From NCBI GenBank assembly GCA_045631305.1, contig JAZQUM010000067.1:1-36601 (forward strand): a stretch of 36,601 nt of DNA. Reading direction: 5' to 3'. The stretch is from JAZQUM01 sp045631305. GTDB taxonomy: Bacteria > Bacillota > Clostridia > Oscillospirales > Oscillospiraceae. Numbering within the stretch: position 1 is the first letter of the stretch; each line of letters begins with the position of its first letter. A program made the position numbers and the translations under genes. The notes beneath the pieces were generated by a model. It did not search any database. It was not told where the DNA came from and worked only from the letters and a program-made list of their open reading frames with translations. Below, in pieces: positions 1-8,500 of the stretch.

Positions 1-1049
1 TTTACCAAAACGGGGGCGGTGGCGGTTTTCCGCATGCGGCTCAGTACTTCGCGGCCCTTGGCATTGCAGGCGAGTACACGGAGATAGGGAACTTCCTGCG
101 GCATTTCGGAGGGAACCATGGCAAGATACATCCAAAGGATCAGGCGGCAGAGTCGGCTTCTGGGATAGCGTTTGGTTTTAGCAGTTTCCAGAATTTCTTC
201 CAGTGTGGCGGCTTGATGCACGGCGGCATAAAGACGGTTGGAAAGGCCTTCCTTGCCCTCGTCATAACGGGCCATTTCTTCTTTATCCATGCTGCGAAGG
301 CGGGCTAGAATTGCTCGTTCCGCGGCTAAAAGGGAAAGGGGGGCACGGCCGCAGGTGGCTTCCTCGCGGTAAAGCCCGGCCATGGCAGGGGTCATCCATT
401 CTTCTGCCGATTCACCCGTAAGGAGTTTTTTGCGGATAACGGAGGCGGAGGCGATTCCGTCCACAGTTTCACCATCATGGCGTGCACCGCGGCGCAGTAC
501 GCAGATGGGTTCCAGCAGATTGCCCATGCGGGAGATGGCTTTGAGATATTCGATGGCAAGAGTGTTATTGGGCTCGCTTAAAAGCGCGGCACCGGGGCAA
601 TTCAGTTCCTGGGCGGCAGCTTGCGCCGCAGCGGCGTAGGTGATGCCGCGATCCATGTGGCGGCGCAGCGCTTCGTGGTAAGCTTCGCTTTCCATGCATT
701 TTGCAGCTTCGCGCAAAAGAGCGAGATCACCGCTTTCGCTGCCGAAACTCAAAGCAGATACCGCGCCCGTTGCCTGCAGAAGGGAAACGCCGCCGTATGC
801 AAATTTTTCAGCGGATGCCGTAGCCCAGGGTAAGGGGAGTTCCAGTACCAGATCAGCCCCGCTTTGGATGGCTGCTTTGGCGCGGATATGTTTGCGCACA
901 ATAGCTGCCTCGCCGCGCTGTACGAAGTTGCCGCTCATGGCGCAGACGATGGCAGCGTCTTCACCGGCAGCTTTGCGGGTCTGGCTGATTTGCCACATGT
1001 GCCCTGAGTGCATGGGGTTATATTCACAAATAATGCCAATAGTGTGCAT
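1..1049 (-). CDS. tmcAL: tRNA(Met) cytidine acetate ligase TmcAL (YlbM family), 3' end outside window
   Basis: The reading frame opens at the ATG at 1047-1049, preceded on the minus strand by a GGAAGGG ribosome binding site, and stays open to the window edge (349 codons, no stop). It starts MHTIGIICEYNPMHSGH; the family carries an EYNPxHxGH nucleotidyltransferase signature, here with Met and Ser at the variable positions. Later segments such as LRRGARHDG and ASVIRKKL also fit the family. Members use ATP and acetate to form acetyl-adenylate and acetylate the wobble cytidine of elongator tRNA-Met in the cytoplasm. I estimate that 40-60 C-terminal residues are missing, judging from usual family length. 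It diverges from the acetate kinase gene; both enzymes handle acetate, and the two genes are often neighbours in Firmicutes. Confidence 0.9.
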   Translation of the reverse strand, partial: MHTIGIICEYNPMHSGHMWQISQTRKAAGEDAAIVCAMSGNFVQRGEAAIVRKHIRAKAAIQSGADLVLELPLPWATASAEKFAYGGVSLLQATGAVSALSFGSESGDLALLREAAKCMESEAYHEALRRHMDRGITYAAAAQAAAQELNCPGAALLSEPNNTLAIEYLKAISRMGNLLEPICVLRRGARHDGETVDGIASASVIRKKLLTGESAEEWMTPAMAGLYREEATCGRAPLSLLAAERAILARLRSMDKEEMARYDEGKEGLSNRLYAAVHQAATLEEILETAKTKRYPRSRLCRLILWMYLAMVPSEMPQEVPYLRVLACNAKGREVLSRMRKTATAPVLV

Positions 1050-1100
1050 AGAACCCTTCCTTTTCTGCATGGAAAATGTGCAACTTTTTGTAAATTAACT

Positions 1101-1129
1101 GTTGTACAACAAGAAAATGGTGGTATAAT
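1101..1129 (+). promoter_or_regulatory. Likely ackA promoter with palindrome over the -35
   Basis: A perfect -10 box TATAAT lies at 1124-1129, with TTGTAC at 1102-1107 as a -35 candidate (spacer 16). The -35 lies inside the perfect palindrome GTTGTACAAC (1101-1110), which could be an operator. Two more TATAAT boxes at 1164-1169 and 1173-1178 lack a good -35, so the start point is uncertain; this one would give a leader of about 105 nt. Confidence 0.45.
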
Positions 1130-1240
1130 TAACTTGTTGGGCAATGAGTTCAACTTTTTACATTATAATATTTATAATATTTTATATGATTTGAGCGAAC
1201 AATGCAACAGCCATCATTCGCTCAGGAAAAGGAGACCGAC

Positions 1241-2443
1241 ATGAACGTATTGGTTATTAATGCAGGTAGTTCCTCTCTGAAGTATCAGCTGCTCAATCCC
1301 GAAAACGGTGATGTTCTGGCAACCGGTATTTGCGAGCGTATTGGCATTGACGGTAAGTTTACCTACAAGCCCCAGGTAGAAGGCAAGGAAACTTTCAAGA
1401 AGATTGATGTTGCTATGCCCACTCATTCCGAAGCCATTCAGGCTGTAATGGATGCTCTGGTTGATGCAAAGAACGGCGTGATCGGCTCCATGAAGGAAAT
1501 CGATGCAGTTGGCCACCGCGTTGTACACGGCGGCGAAGCTTTCAACAAGTCTGTTCTCATTACCGATGAAGTAATGAAGGCTCTGGAAGATTGCATTCCT
1601 CTGGCTCCTCTCCACAACCCCGCAAATATCACCGGTATCAATGCTTGCACCGCTGTTATGGGCAAGGATGTTCCTCAGGTAGCAGTGTTTGACACCGCTT
1701 TCCATCAGACCATGCCCGCTCATGCTTATATGTATGCGCTGCCCTATGAATACTATGAAAACGACCGCGTTCGCCGTTACGGTTTCCACGGTACTTCTCA
1801 TAAGTATGTTTCTGCCCGCGTTGCTGAAATCCTGGGCAAGAAGCCTGAAGAACTCAAGATCATTTCCTGCCACCTGGGCAACGGTTCTTCCATCGCTGCA
1901 GTTGACTGCGGCAAGTGCGTAGATACTTCCATGGGCTTCACTCCTCTGGCTGGTCTGCCCATGGGCACCCGCGCAGGCGATCTGGATGCAGGCATCCTGC
2001 AGTTCCTCATGAACAAGTACGATATGGATATCGACGCTATGCTGAACGTTCTCAACAAGAAGTCCGGTATGGAAGGTATTTCCAAGCTCTCTTCCGACTT
2101 CCGTGATTTGGAAGACGCTGCTGCTGAAGGCAATGAACGTGCTATTCTGGCTCGCGCAAAGTTTGCTTACGAAGTTAAGAAGTATATCGGCGCATACGCT
2201 GCAGCTATGGGCGGCGTTGACGTGATCGTATTCACCGCAGGCGTTGGCGAAAACGACGGTCTCATCCGCGCAGCTTGCTGCGAAGGTCTGGAATTCCTGG
2301 GCGTGAAGTATGATGACTCCACCACCAAGGCTCGCGGCAAGGAAATCGCCCTTTCCACCGAAGATTCCAAGGTCAAGGTTATGCTGGTTCCCACCAATGA
2401 AGAACTGATGATCGCTATGGATACCGCTGCTATCGTTGGCTAA
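1241..2443 (+). CDS. ackA: Acetate kinase
   Basis: This 400-residue protein has the usual length for acetate kinase (ASKHA fold). It shows the N-terminal phosphate loop NAGSSSLKYQLL, the GFHGTSHKY signature, the HLGNGSSIAAV loop and FTAGVGEN near the C terminus. It interconverts acetyl phosphate plus ADP with acetate plus ATP, the ATP-yielding step of acetate fermentation. The start at 1241 is chosen because AAAAGGAGA lies just upstream; an in-frame ATG at 1202 has no comparable site and would add 13 residues unlike the family. No phosphotransacetylase gene adjoins it, although pta-ackA pairs are common. Codon choice is strongly biased, as expected for a highly expressed fermentation enzyme. 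Confidence 0.97.
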   Translation: MNVLVINAGSSSLKYQLLNPENGDVLATGICERIGIDGKFTYKPQVEGKETFKKIDVAMPTHSEAIQAVMDALVDAKNGVIGSMKEIDAVGHRVVHGGEAFNKSVLITDEVMKALEDCIPLAPLHNPANITGINACTAVMGKDVPQVAVFDTAFHQTMPAHAYMYALPYEYYENDRVRRYGFHGTSHKYVSARVAEILGKKPEELKIISCHLGNGSSIAAVDCGKCVDTSMGFTPLAGLPMGTRAGDLDAGILQFLMNKYDMDIDAMLNVLNKKSGMEGISKLSSDFRDLEDAAAEGNERAILARAKFAYEVKKYIGAYAAAMGGVDVIVFTAGVGENDGLIRAACCEGLEFLGVKYDDSTTKARGKEIALSTEDSKVKVMLVPTNEELMIAMDTAAIVG

Positions 2444-2453
2444 TATTTAAAAC

Positions 2454-2487
2454 AAAAAGATGCCGGGATTTCCCGGCATCTTTTTTT
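2454..2487 (+). terminator. Rho-independent terminator of ackA
   Basis: Arms AGATGCCGGG and CCCGGCATCT form a GC-rich stem around a short loop, followed by seven T. Confidence 0.92.
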
Positions 2488-2542
2488 GCTTTTTTTAATG
2501 CTTTGCGATATACTGCATATATCATGTCAAAGGAGTTTTCTC

Positions 2543-3046
2543 ATGTACGATGAATTGACAGAAGTTGATATTAAGAAGATGCGTGAGGAGCGGGATTACC
2601 GTGTGCAGGTGTTGCGTCCGCAGTTGCTGGAAGATGTGAAAACGGCACGTGAATTCGGCGATCTCAGCGAAAACTTTGAATATAAGGCTGCAAAGAGGGA
2701 TAAAAACCGCAACGAGAGCCGCATCCGTTATCTGGATCGCATGATCAAAACGGCAAAGGTGATCTCGGGTGATTCGGCGGCAGAGGAGATTGGCCTTTTT
2801 GATAAAGTGGAGATCTTTATTCCTTCCATGAAGAAAACCCAGACCATTCAGCTGGTGACTACGCTGCGGCAGAATGCACTGAAAGGTCTTGTCAGCAAAG
2901 AATCTCCTATCGGCAAAGCTCTTTTCGGGCATAAGGTGGGAGATACTGTCACAGTAACGGTGAATGAAAAAATCAGCTATGAAGCTGAGATTCGTTCTAT
3001 AGAAAAAGGGGAGGACGATGAGTCTTTGCCCATCAGTTCTTATTAA
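2543..3046 (+). CDS. greA: Transcription elongation factor GreA/GreB family
   Basis: The product is 167 residues, slightly longer than typical GreA (about 158). The coiled-coil tip motif GDLSENFEYKAAK matches the family loop whose acidic residues reach the RNA polymerase active site to stimulate cleavage of backtracked RNA. The second half (IGLFDKVEIF, ESPIGKALFGHKVGDTV) is the FKBP-like polymerase-binding domain. The start at 2543 has AAAGGAG eight bases upstream; a longer in-frame start at 2486 lies in the ackA terminator and is unlikely. A TATACT box at 2509-2514 may be its -10. The next gene follows after 33 nt, so co-transcription with the WYL regulator is likely. Confidence 0.92.
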   Translation: MYDELTEVDIKKMREERDYRVQVLRPQLLEDVKTAREFGDLSENFEYKAAKRDKNRNESRIRYLDRMIKTAKVISGDSAAEEIGLFDKVEIFIPSMKKTQTIQLVTTLRQNALKGLVSKESPIGKALFGHKVGDTVTVTVNEKISYEAEIRSIEKGEDDESLPISSY

Positions 3047-3079
3047 GAACGGGACTGCAAAAAGAAAGGTAGTGGTAAA

Positions 3080-4072
3080 GTGGCACGTTCTTCTCTGCAG
3101 AAACTGAAAATTCTGTATGTGATGGATTACCTTTTGCGCAATTCCGATGAGGAGCATCCTGTTTCTGTTGCGCAATTGATTGCCGATCTTTCCGCCCGCG
3201 GGATTTCCGCTGAGCGGAAAAGCATTTATGATGACATTGAGTGCCTGCGTCAGTATGGGCTTGATATTGTTTCTGCCGGTACGGGGCGCAGCAGCGGATA
3301 CTATGTTGCCAGCCGTGATTTTGAACTGCCGGAACTGAAGCTTCTGGTAGACAGTGTTCAGTCTTCCAAGTTTATCACCCATAAAAAGACGGTTTCTCTG
3401 ATCCGTAAGATCGAGAATCTTGCAAGCGTCCATGAAGCGCAACTTTTGAACCGCCAGGTGTATGTTGCCAACCGCATCAAAACCATGAACGAATCCATTT
3501 ACTATAATGTAGATGAGATCCACCGCGGTATTGCGGAGAATAAGAAGATCCGCTTCCACTATTTTGAATACACTGTGGGAAAGGAACGTGCTTTTCGTCG
3601 TAATGGTGAGTGGTATGTCATGAGTCCCTATGCCCTGACCTGGGACGATGAAAATTATTATATGGTGGCCTACGATTCTGCAAGCGGCGTCATCAAACAT
3701 TTCCGGGTGGACAAGATGGCGGATATTGATACTGTGGAAGAAAGCCGCGACGGGCAGGAGACCTATGTCGCCATGGATATGGGGGCTTATGCAAAAAAGA
3801 CCTTCGGGATGTTCACGGGGGAGGAGACCTCCGTTCAGCTGCGGTTTGAAAAGGACTTGGTTGGCCCTGTTCTGGACCGCCTGGGAAGAGATGTGATGCT
3901 GGTGCCCGACGGGGCAGATCACTTCACTGTGCGGACAGATGTGGTGGTAAGTCCTCAGTTTTACGCATGGGTGTTCGGTTTTGGACCTAAAGCGGAGATT
4001 CTTGCGCCTGCGCAGGTAGTAGAGGGTATGCAGGACACGCTTAATTCCGTAATGGCAAAGTATAGAAAGTGA
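3080..4072 (+). CDS. WYL-domain transcriptional regulator (DeoR-like HTH plus WYL)
   Basis: This 330-residue protein starts at a GTG behind AAAGGTAGTGG. Residues 1-70 look like a winged helix (KLKILYVMDYL then AERKSIYDDIECLRQYGLDI, the recognition-helix pattern of HTH_11 regulators). The middle contains the WYL-type ligand domain (IRFHYFEY, GEWYVMSPYALTWDDENYYMVAYD, IKHFRVDKMADI), followed by a WCX-like C-terminal part. WYL domains sense nucleic acids or nucleotides in several systems, so a regulatory role is well supported, but the ligand and targets are unknown. It lies between greA and a dehydrogenase gene whose start is 29 nt downstream, so the dehydrogenase could be a target or merely an operon partner. 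Confidence 0.9.
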   Translation: MARSSLQKLKILYVMDYLLRNSDEEHPVSVAQLIADLSARGISAERKSIYDDIECLRQYGLDIVSAGTGRSSGYYVASRDFELPELKLLVDSVQSSKFITHKKTVSLIRKIENLASVHEAQLLNRQVYVANRIKTMNESIYYNVDEIHRGIAENKKIRFHYFEYTVGKERAFRRNGEWYVMSPYALTWDDENYYMVAYDSASGVIKHFRVDKMADIDTVEESRDGQETYVAMDMGAYAKKTFGMFTGEETSVQLRFEKDLVGPVLDRLGRDVMLVPDGADHFTVRTDVVVSPQFYAWVFGFGPKAEILAPAQVVEGMQDTLNSVMAKYRK

Positions 4073-4101
4073 AATTGCTTTACAGTGAAAGAGGAGTTTT
4101 T

Positions 4102-4875
4102 ATGAAGAAAATTGCAGTAATTACCGGTGCGTCCAGTGGTATCGGCAAAGAATTTGCCGCAACGCTGCAGACCTACGGCACCTTTGATGAGGTGTGGGTC
4201 ATTGCCCGCCGTCTGGATAGATTGGAAGCGCTGAAAGAGCAGCTTGCATTCCCCGTTCGCCCCATTGCGCTGGACCTTTCCGACGAGACTTCCTATGCTT
4301 CTTATGCCTCCCTTCTGGAAGAAGAAAAGCCCAATGTGGCGCTTTTGGTAAACTGCAGCGGTTTTGGAAAATTTCAGGCAGTGAGCAAAACGCCCCTCAG
4401 CGACAATCTGGATATGGTAAAGCTCAACTGCATGGCCCTTATGGCCATGTGCCAGATCACGGAGCCTTATATGCAGCGCGGGAGTCAGATCATCAACATT
4501 GCTTCCGTTGCCGCCTATCAGCCCATTCCTTACATTAATGTTTATGGTGCCAGCAAGTCTTTCGTGCTGCATTTCAGCCGCGCGCTGAACCGCGAGCTGC
4601 GCTCCCGCGGCATCGGTGTGCTGGCGGTGTGCCCTTTCTGGACCAAGACGGAGTTTTTCAACCGCGCTATCAAGCAGGATGAAGAGCAAATTGTAAAAAA
4701 GTACATTGCTATGTACGATCCCAAAGATATCGTGGCGCTTGCATGGAAAGATGCCAAGCGGGGTAAAGATGTGAGCATGTTCGGCACTATTGCAAGAGTG
4801 CAGACCTTCCTTGCCAAGATCGCACCCCATGCTTTCGTGATGAAGGTGTGGATGAAGCAGCAGGATTTGAAATAA
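4102..4875 (+). CDS. Short-chain dehydrogenase/reductase (SDR)
   Basis: A 257-residue Rossmann-fold oxidoreductase of the classical SDR family. The cofactor motif TGASSGIG is at residues 8-15, the catalytic serine is probably S135 (INIASVA), and the YxxxK pair is Y148/K152 (YGASK). The usual NNAG motif is replaced by NCSGFG. An arginine pair after beta-2 (IARRLDR) suggests NADP(H). The substrate cannot be inferred. The start at 4102 is chosen for its AGAGGAG site; an in-frame GTG at 4069 overlaps the upstream gene and has no Shine-Dalgarno sequence. Confidence 0.9.
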   Translation: MKKIAVITGASSGIGKEFAATLQTYGTFDEVWVIARRLDRLEALKEQLAFPVRPIALDLSDETSYASYASLLEEEKPNVALLVNCSGFGKFQAVSKTPLSDNLDMVKLNCMALMAMCQITEPYMQRGSQIINIASVAAYQPIPYINVYGASKSFVLHFSRALNRELRSRGIGVLAVCPFWTKTEFFNRAIKQDEEQIVKKYIAMYDPKDIVALAWKDAKRGKDVSMFGTIARVQTFLAKIAPHAFVMKVWMKQQDLK

Positions 4876-4901
4876 TATTAAATAGTATTAAATAGGTTAA
4901 A

Positions 4902-4930
4902 GCCCTCCCGGATTTCCCGGGAGGGCGTTT
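4902..4930 (+). terminator. Terminator after the SDR gene
   Basis: A perfect 10-bp stem, GCCCTCCCGG (4902-4911) with CCGGGAGGGC (4917-4926), has a 5-nt loop and a short T-rich tail (GTTTCTTATT). It ends the greA-WYL-SDR unit. Confidence 0.85.
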
Positions 4931-5173
4931 CTTATTGCATATAGAGGGCCGAAGTTGCTTGCTTGTTCCAAATTATATAAGGGAAATAGTAAAAAAGAGT
5001 TTTGATTTGTGCAAGTGATATAAGTAATATAAGATTTCGAGAATTTACAAGAATATGGCCAAATGTTACCCAAAAGTGACCGACAATGTTTATACTGGTA
5101 GCATAAACATGAGTTTGATTTAGTTAAGCCTAAAGCAAACAGTACCTGAAAGCAGCAGAAAGGAGGCGAAACA
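4931..5173. other. AT-rich intergenic leader upstream of the small protein gene
   Basis: These 243 bases are AT-rich and hold no convincing gene. Candidate -10 boxes are present (for example TATACT at 5091-5096) but no consensus -35 is correctly spaced. The only clear structure is the inverted repeat at 5086-5110. The last bases carry AAAGGAGG, the ribosome binding site of the next gene. Confidence 0.5.
5086..5110. repeat. 8-bp inverted repeat, candidate operator or RNA hairpin
   Basis: ATGTTTAT (5086-5093) and ATAAACAT (5103-5110) are perfect reverse complements separated by 9 bases. The left arm overlaps a possible -10 (TATACT, 5091-5096). The element lies 63 bases before the start of the small protein gene. 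It could bind a regulator or fold in RNA. Confidence 0.4.
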
Positions 5174-5353
5174 ATGAAGCAAACGTTTTTGATTGATATT
5201 ATTGATCAGCAGAATGCGTCCTGGCAGGGAACTGTGCAATGGGTCAATACCGGGAAAAAAGAAAATTTCCGAAGTGCGCTAGAATTGCTTCGTCTTATTG
5301 ATAGTGTGCTCGAAAATGAAAAGAAAGAAGGCGAAAAGGATAAGAGCGGATAA
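5174..5353 (+). CDS. Small protein of unknown function (59 residues) upstream of the riboswitch
   Basis: An open frame of 59 codons plus stop begins eight bases after a perfect AAAGGAGG. The protein begins MKQTFLIDIIDQQNASWQG, continues TVQWVNTGKKENFRSALELL, then RLIDSVL, and ends in a charged Lys/Glu-rich tail. The pattern suggests an antiparallel beta hairpin (strands around TFLIDII and GTVQWV) followed by an amphipathic helix (FRSALELLRLIDSVL). There is no signal peptide, so it should be cytoplasmic. I do not recognise a named family. The strong ribosome binding site, the balanced composition and its position directly before a c-di-GMP riboswitch and adhesin argue that it is real and may act in the same process. 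Confidence 0.75.
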   Translation: MKQTFLIDIIDQQNASWQGTVQWVNTGKKENFRSALELLRLIDSVLENEKKEGEKDKSG

Positions 5354-5478
5354 TTAAATGCCATATCTCTATATTAAAAAGAAATTCTTAAATGGCATCT
5401 AAGAGCCGGTATACGCTCTTGATGATATAAATCTGCAAGAAATAAAAAATTATAATAGAAAAGCAAAACAGAAATCAC
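5354..5478 (+). promoter_or_regulatory. Intergenic region with two hairpins and a probable -10 for the riboswitch transcript
   Basis: Two inverted repeats are visible: ATGCCAT (5358-5364) with ATGGCAT (5392-5398), and AAGAGC (5401-5406) with GCTCTT (5415-5420). Neither has a T-tract, so they are not obvious terminators. A perfect TATAAT at 5451-5456 is 23 bases before the aptamer, but no -35 stands 16-18 bases upstream. The adhesin may therefore have its own promoter here or be read through from the small protein gene. Confidence 0.4.
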
Positions 5479-5566
5479 TGAAAACGGCAAACTATCCGAA
5501 AAGATAGGACGCAAAGCTATGGGGCCTACAGCAAAAGCTATGGCAGCCCGGCCGCCAAAGGTTTCA
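5479..5566 (+). ncRNA. Cyclic-di-GMP-I (GEMM-I) riboswitch aptamer
   Basis: The conserved core is present in order: GGCAAAC (5486-5492), the P2 hairpin CTATC (5492-5496)/GATAG (5503-5507) capped by a GAAA tetraloop (5498-5501), the linker GGACGCAAAGC (5507-5517), then the P3 arm with GGGGCCTA and, after a short AGC-AAAA-GCT hairpin, TATGGCAGCC (5539-5548), which carries the tetraloop-receptor pattern. P1 closes by CGGC (5485-5488) with GCCG (5551-5554). An outer pairing TGAAA (5479-5483) with TTTCA (5562-5566) could extend P1. This family binds the second messenger c-di-GMP and often controls surface and motility genes. Confidence 0.93.
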
Positions 5567-5590
5567 ATCCGAAAAAAGGAGATTGAAATT
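5560..5590 (+). promoter_or_regulatory. Riboswitch expression platform: hairpin around the adhesin ribosome binding site
   Basis: TTTCAATC (5562-5569) pairs perfectly with GATTGAAA (5581-5588). Two G-T pairs lengthen the stem to 5560-5569 / 5581-5590, so it abuts the ATG at 5591. The 11-nt loop holds most of the Shine-Dalgarno AAAAAAGGAG. TTTCA in the 5' arm is the same segment that can extend P1 of the aptamer, giving two exclusive structures. I infer translational control, with ligand-bound P1 freeing the start site (ON at high c-di-GMP). No intrinsic terminator separates aptamer and gene. Confidence 0.65.
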
Positions 5591-8500
5591 ATGGCAAAGA
5601 AAATCACAACCTGGGGCAGAAAAACTCTGTCCATGTTGCTGGCTATGACCATGATCATGGGCATGCTGCAGGTATCCGTACTGGCAGCTTCTACTGGCTC
5701 TGCAGACCAGATCATGAACGGCTACTATGAAGTCGGCAGCAACAACACCCCTGCAAAGGAAATCAAAGACACCTCCACTGTGACTCAGGATGGTTACACC
5801 CTGAGCAAGACCATTGCACCCACTGATAAGGAAAATGAGTTTAATATCACTCTGACCGTTCAGACTTCTCAGACCGTGGTTCCCAGCGATGCAGCCATCG
5901 TTCTGGTTATCGATAACTCTGTTACCATGAAGTACTGCGGTGAGTGCGGTGCTGAAGGCTGCAATAAGCCGGGACATAATACCACTCGACTGGTCGCTAT
6001 GAAGGACATTCTGACCGGTACGGGCGGCTTCCTGGAAGCTCTCCTGGATGCTAAAAATACCGGTAACATCTATGTTTCCGTAGTTTCTTTTGGTACGAAT
6101 GCAAATACCGTATGTGGCTGGCGTGACATTAAGACTGCTGCTGGCCTGAAAGACGTGCGCGATGCCATCAAGAATCTGAAAGGAGACGAATACGCCACCA
6201 ACACCCATGCAGGTCTGACCCTGGCTCGTAACCTTCTGACTCAGAAAGCTACCGCCACCACTAAGTATACTGTTCTGCTTAGTGACGGTATGGCAAACTG
6301 TGTCGGTAATGCTAATAGCACCAGCACGACGGAGGTTAAGCTTCAGGGTTACGGTCCTTCCAGTGCAGCAGGAACTGAAGAAGCTCGTTCCGCAGCAGCT
6401 ACTATGGCTGCTACTCTGAGGGGCGTGGAGCGCAATACTGTCTACGCTGTTGGTTATGGTGTAGAAAAGTCCTACCTGGATGGTATTATTGGCGACAGCA
6501 GTAAAGTGTATGCTGGCGCAGACAAGAAAACTGTCACTGAAGGCTTTAAAAACGTCGCACAGTCTGCTGTTAGCGGCATGAACGGTGCAGGCAACACTGT
6601 TGTTGACCCCATGGGCGCATATATCGATATCGATATGAGCCGCGCTAATTTTGCCGGCACCGGTGCTACTGCAAACGGTGATACCATCAGCTGGAAGCTG
6701 GACCTTAATAAAGCTCAGACTTCCACTTCTGCAGATGGCAAGACCACTACCTACACCTATACCCTTACTTATCCCATTAAGCTGGATACTTCCGCTGTAG
6801 GCTTTGTAGAGAATAAGTATTATCCCACCAATGGCTATACTTATCTGAATGTTCTCCAGGAAGATGGCACTTCCAAGCCGATCGCTTTCCGTGTGCCCGG
6901 TGTCAAGGGTGAGATCCCCGAATACGACTGGACCATTAATTACTACCTGGAAGACGAAGACTCCATCAACAAGAAAGGCGATGCTAAGACCTATACTCTG
7001 GTTGACGGAGACACCCAGACCGGTAAGGCAGATCTCCACAGTTCTTTGAATGCACCCAGCGGTTATGCAGACAAGTATAATAGTTACGGTTATCATTTTG
7101 CAAAGGCTGATCCTCTGCAGGTGACTATCGGTGCAGACGCCAGCCAGAATGTAATTAATCTTTATTACAATCTCGATGTTGCTGAAGTAACCGTAAAGCA
7201 CTTCTATAAGTCCACCACCATTACCCCTGCAGGTGAAACCGTGGTTGTCGATTATACGGAAGACCCCGCTAAGACCAGCACTGTATTTGCAATCGCAGGC
7301 GAAGACTTCGTAGTTGCTGAACAGCCTGTTTACGGCGGCGTTGAGTACACTTTCGATTATGCTACTCCTGCTGACAAGAAGGTAACGGTTGCAGCTGGCG
7401 GTAAATACGAGATTCAGCTTTTCTATTCCCGCTTCGACGACCTGCGCGACAAGACCAGCGCTCGTGTTGACCACGTTTATGAAACCGAAGCTTATGTGAT
7501 CGATCCTGCAACCGGCAAGTATAAGCTGGAAACCACCAGTGTTACTGAAACCGGTGTTCAGACCGGTGAAAACCTGATCGTTGGTTCCGTATATAATGTG
7601 GGAACCGATCTTAAGGCCGGTTATGAAGGTTATGTAATTGATACCACCAAGGGTAACTATGCTGGTCTGGTAATGGAAGGCGGCGCGCTCGGTTTCGTTC
7701 TTGAAAAAGATGATGCAAAGAACATTCGCACCCTTTACTTCAAGAAGACTGCTACCCTCCCCGAAAGTATCACGGTGACCGTAAACCATCACTACACCAA
7801 GTACATCACCTATATCGATGATAATGGTGTTCCTCAGACCATCAAGAATCCTGACAATTTCGTTTCCACTGTCAACTATCCGATTTATAAGGGTGAAAGC
7901 CTGACCATTTCTGAATTCAAGATTCATAATGGCGAAACTTATATTTCTGATGCCACTAACGAAAGCAAACTGGATCTTGGCACTGTGACTCAGAGCGCCA
8001 CCATCGATCTCTATTATGAGCTTTCTGTTGCTCCCGATACTGCAACCGCTTATGCAAGCCACTATTGGTATACCATCACCGAAGCAACTGTTGAAGTTAA
8101 GGATGCAGACGGCAAGGTAATCGGTTTCACTACCGAGACTCGTGAGAAGCTCGATCATGCAGAAGAAGATATCGCTTACACCGGTCTGTATGAAGGTCAG
8201 AAGCACACTGAAGTTCCCAAGACCTGGGGCGAAGGCTATGACTTCGATGAGACCAGCGATGTTATCGCAATTGCCGGTACCGGCGATAAGGCAGTTCTCA
8301 AGTACTATAAGGATGCTACGGCAGATGAACGCAGCGATGCTTCCGTTACTGTAATCCACAAGTACACTACTAAGCTTGAAACCATCGTAGCCGGTGCAGT
8401 AGAAACCGTGACCGTTGATGACGGTTCTGATACCAAGAACTATACCGGCTATAAGGCAGGCGTTACCTTTACCGCAGAGCCTCAGACCACTTATGGCGGT

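Noticed and set aside
5358..5420. Two hairpins after the small protein gene as terminators
   Set aside because: Neither is followed by a T-run and the first has a 27-base loop; kept only as structure in the intergenic entry.
5519..5590. In-frame upstream ATG that would lengthen the adhesin by 24 residues
   Set aside because: It lies inside the riboswitch aptamer, has no ribosome binding site, and would put charged residues before the signal peptide.
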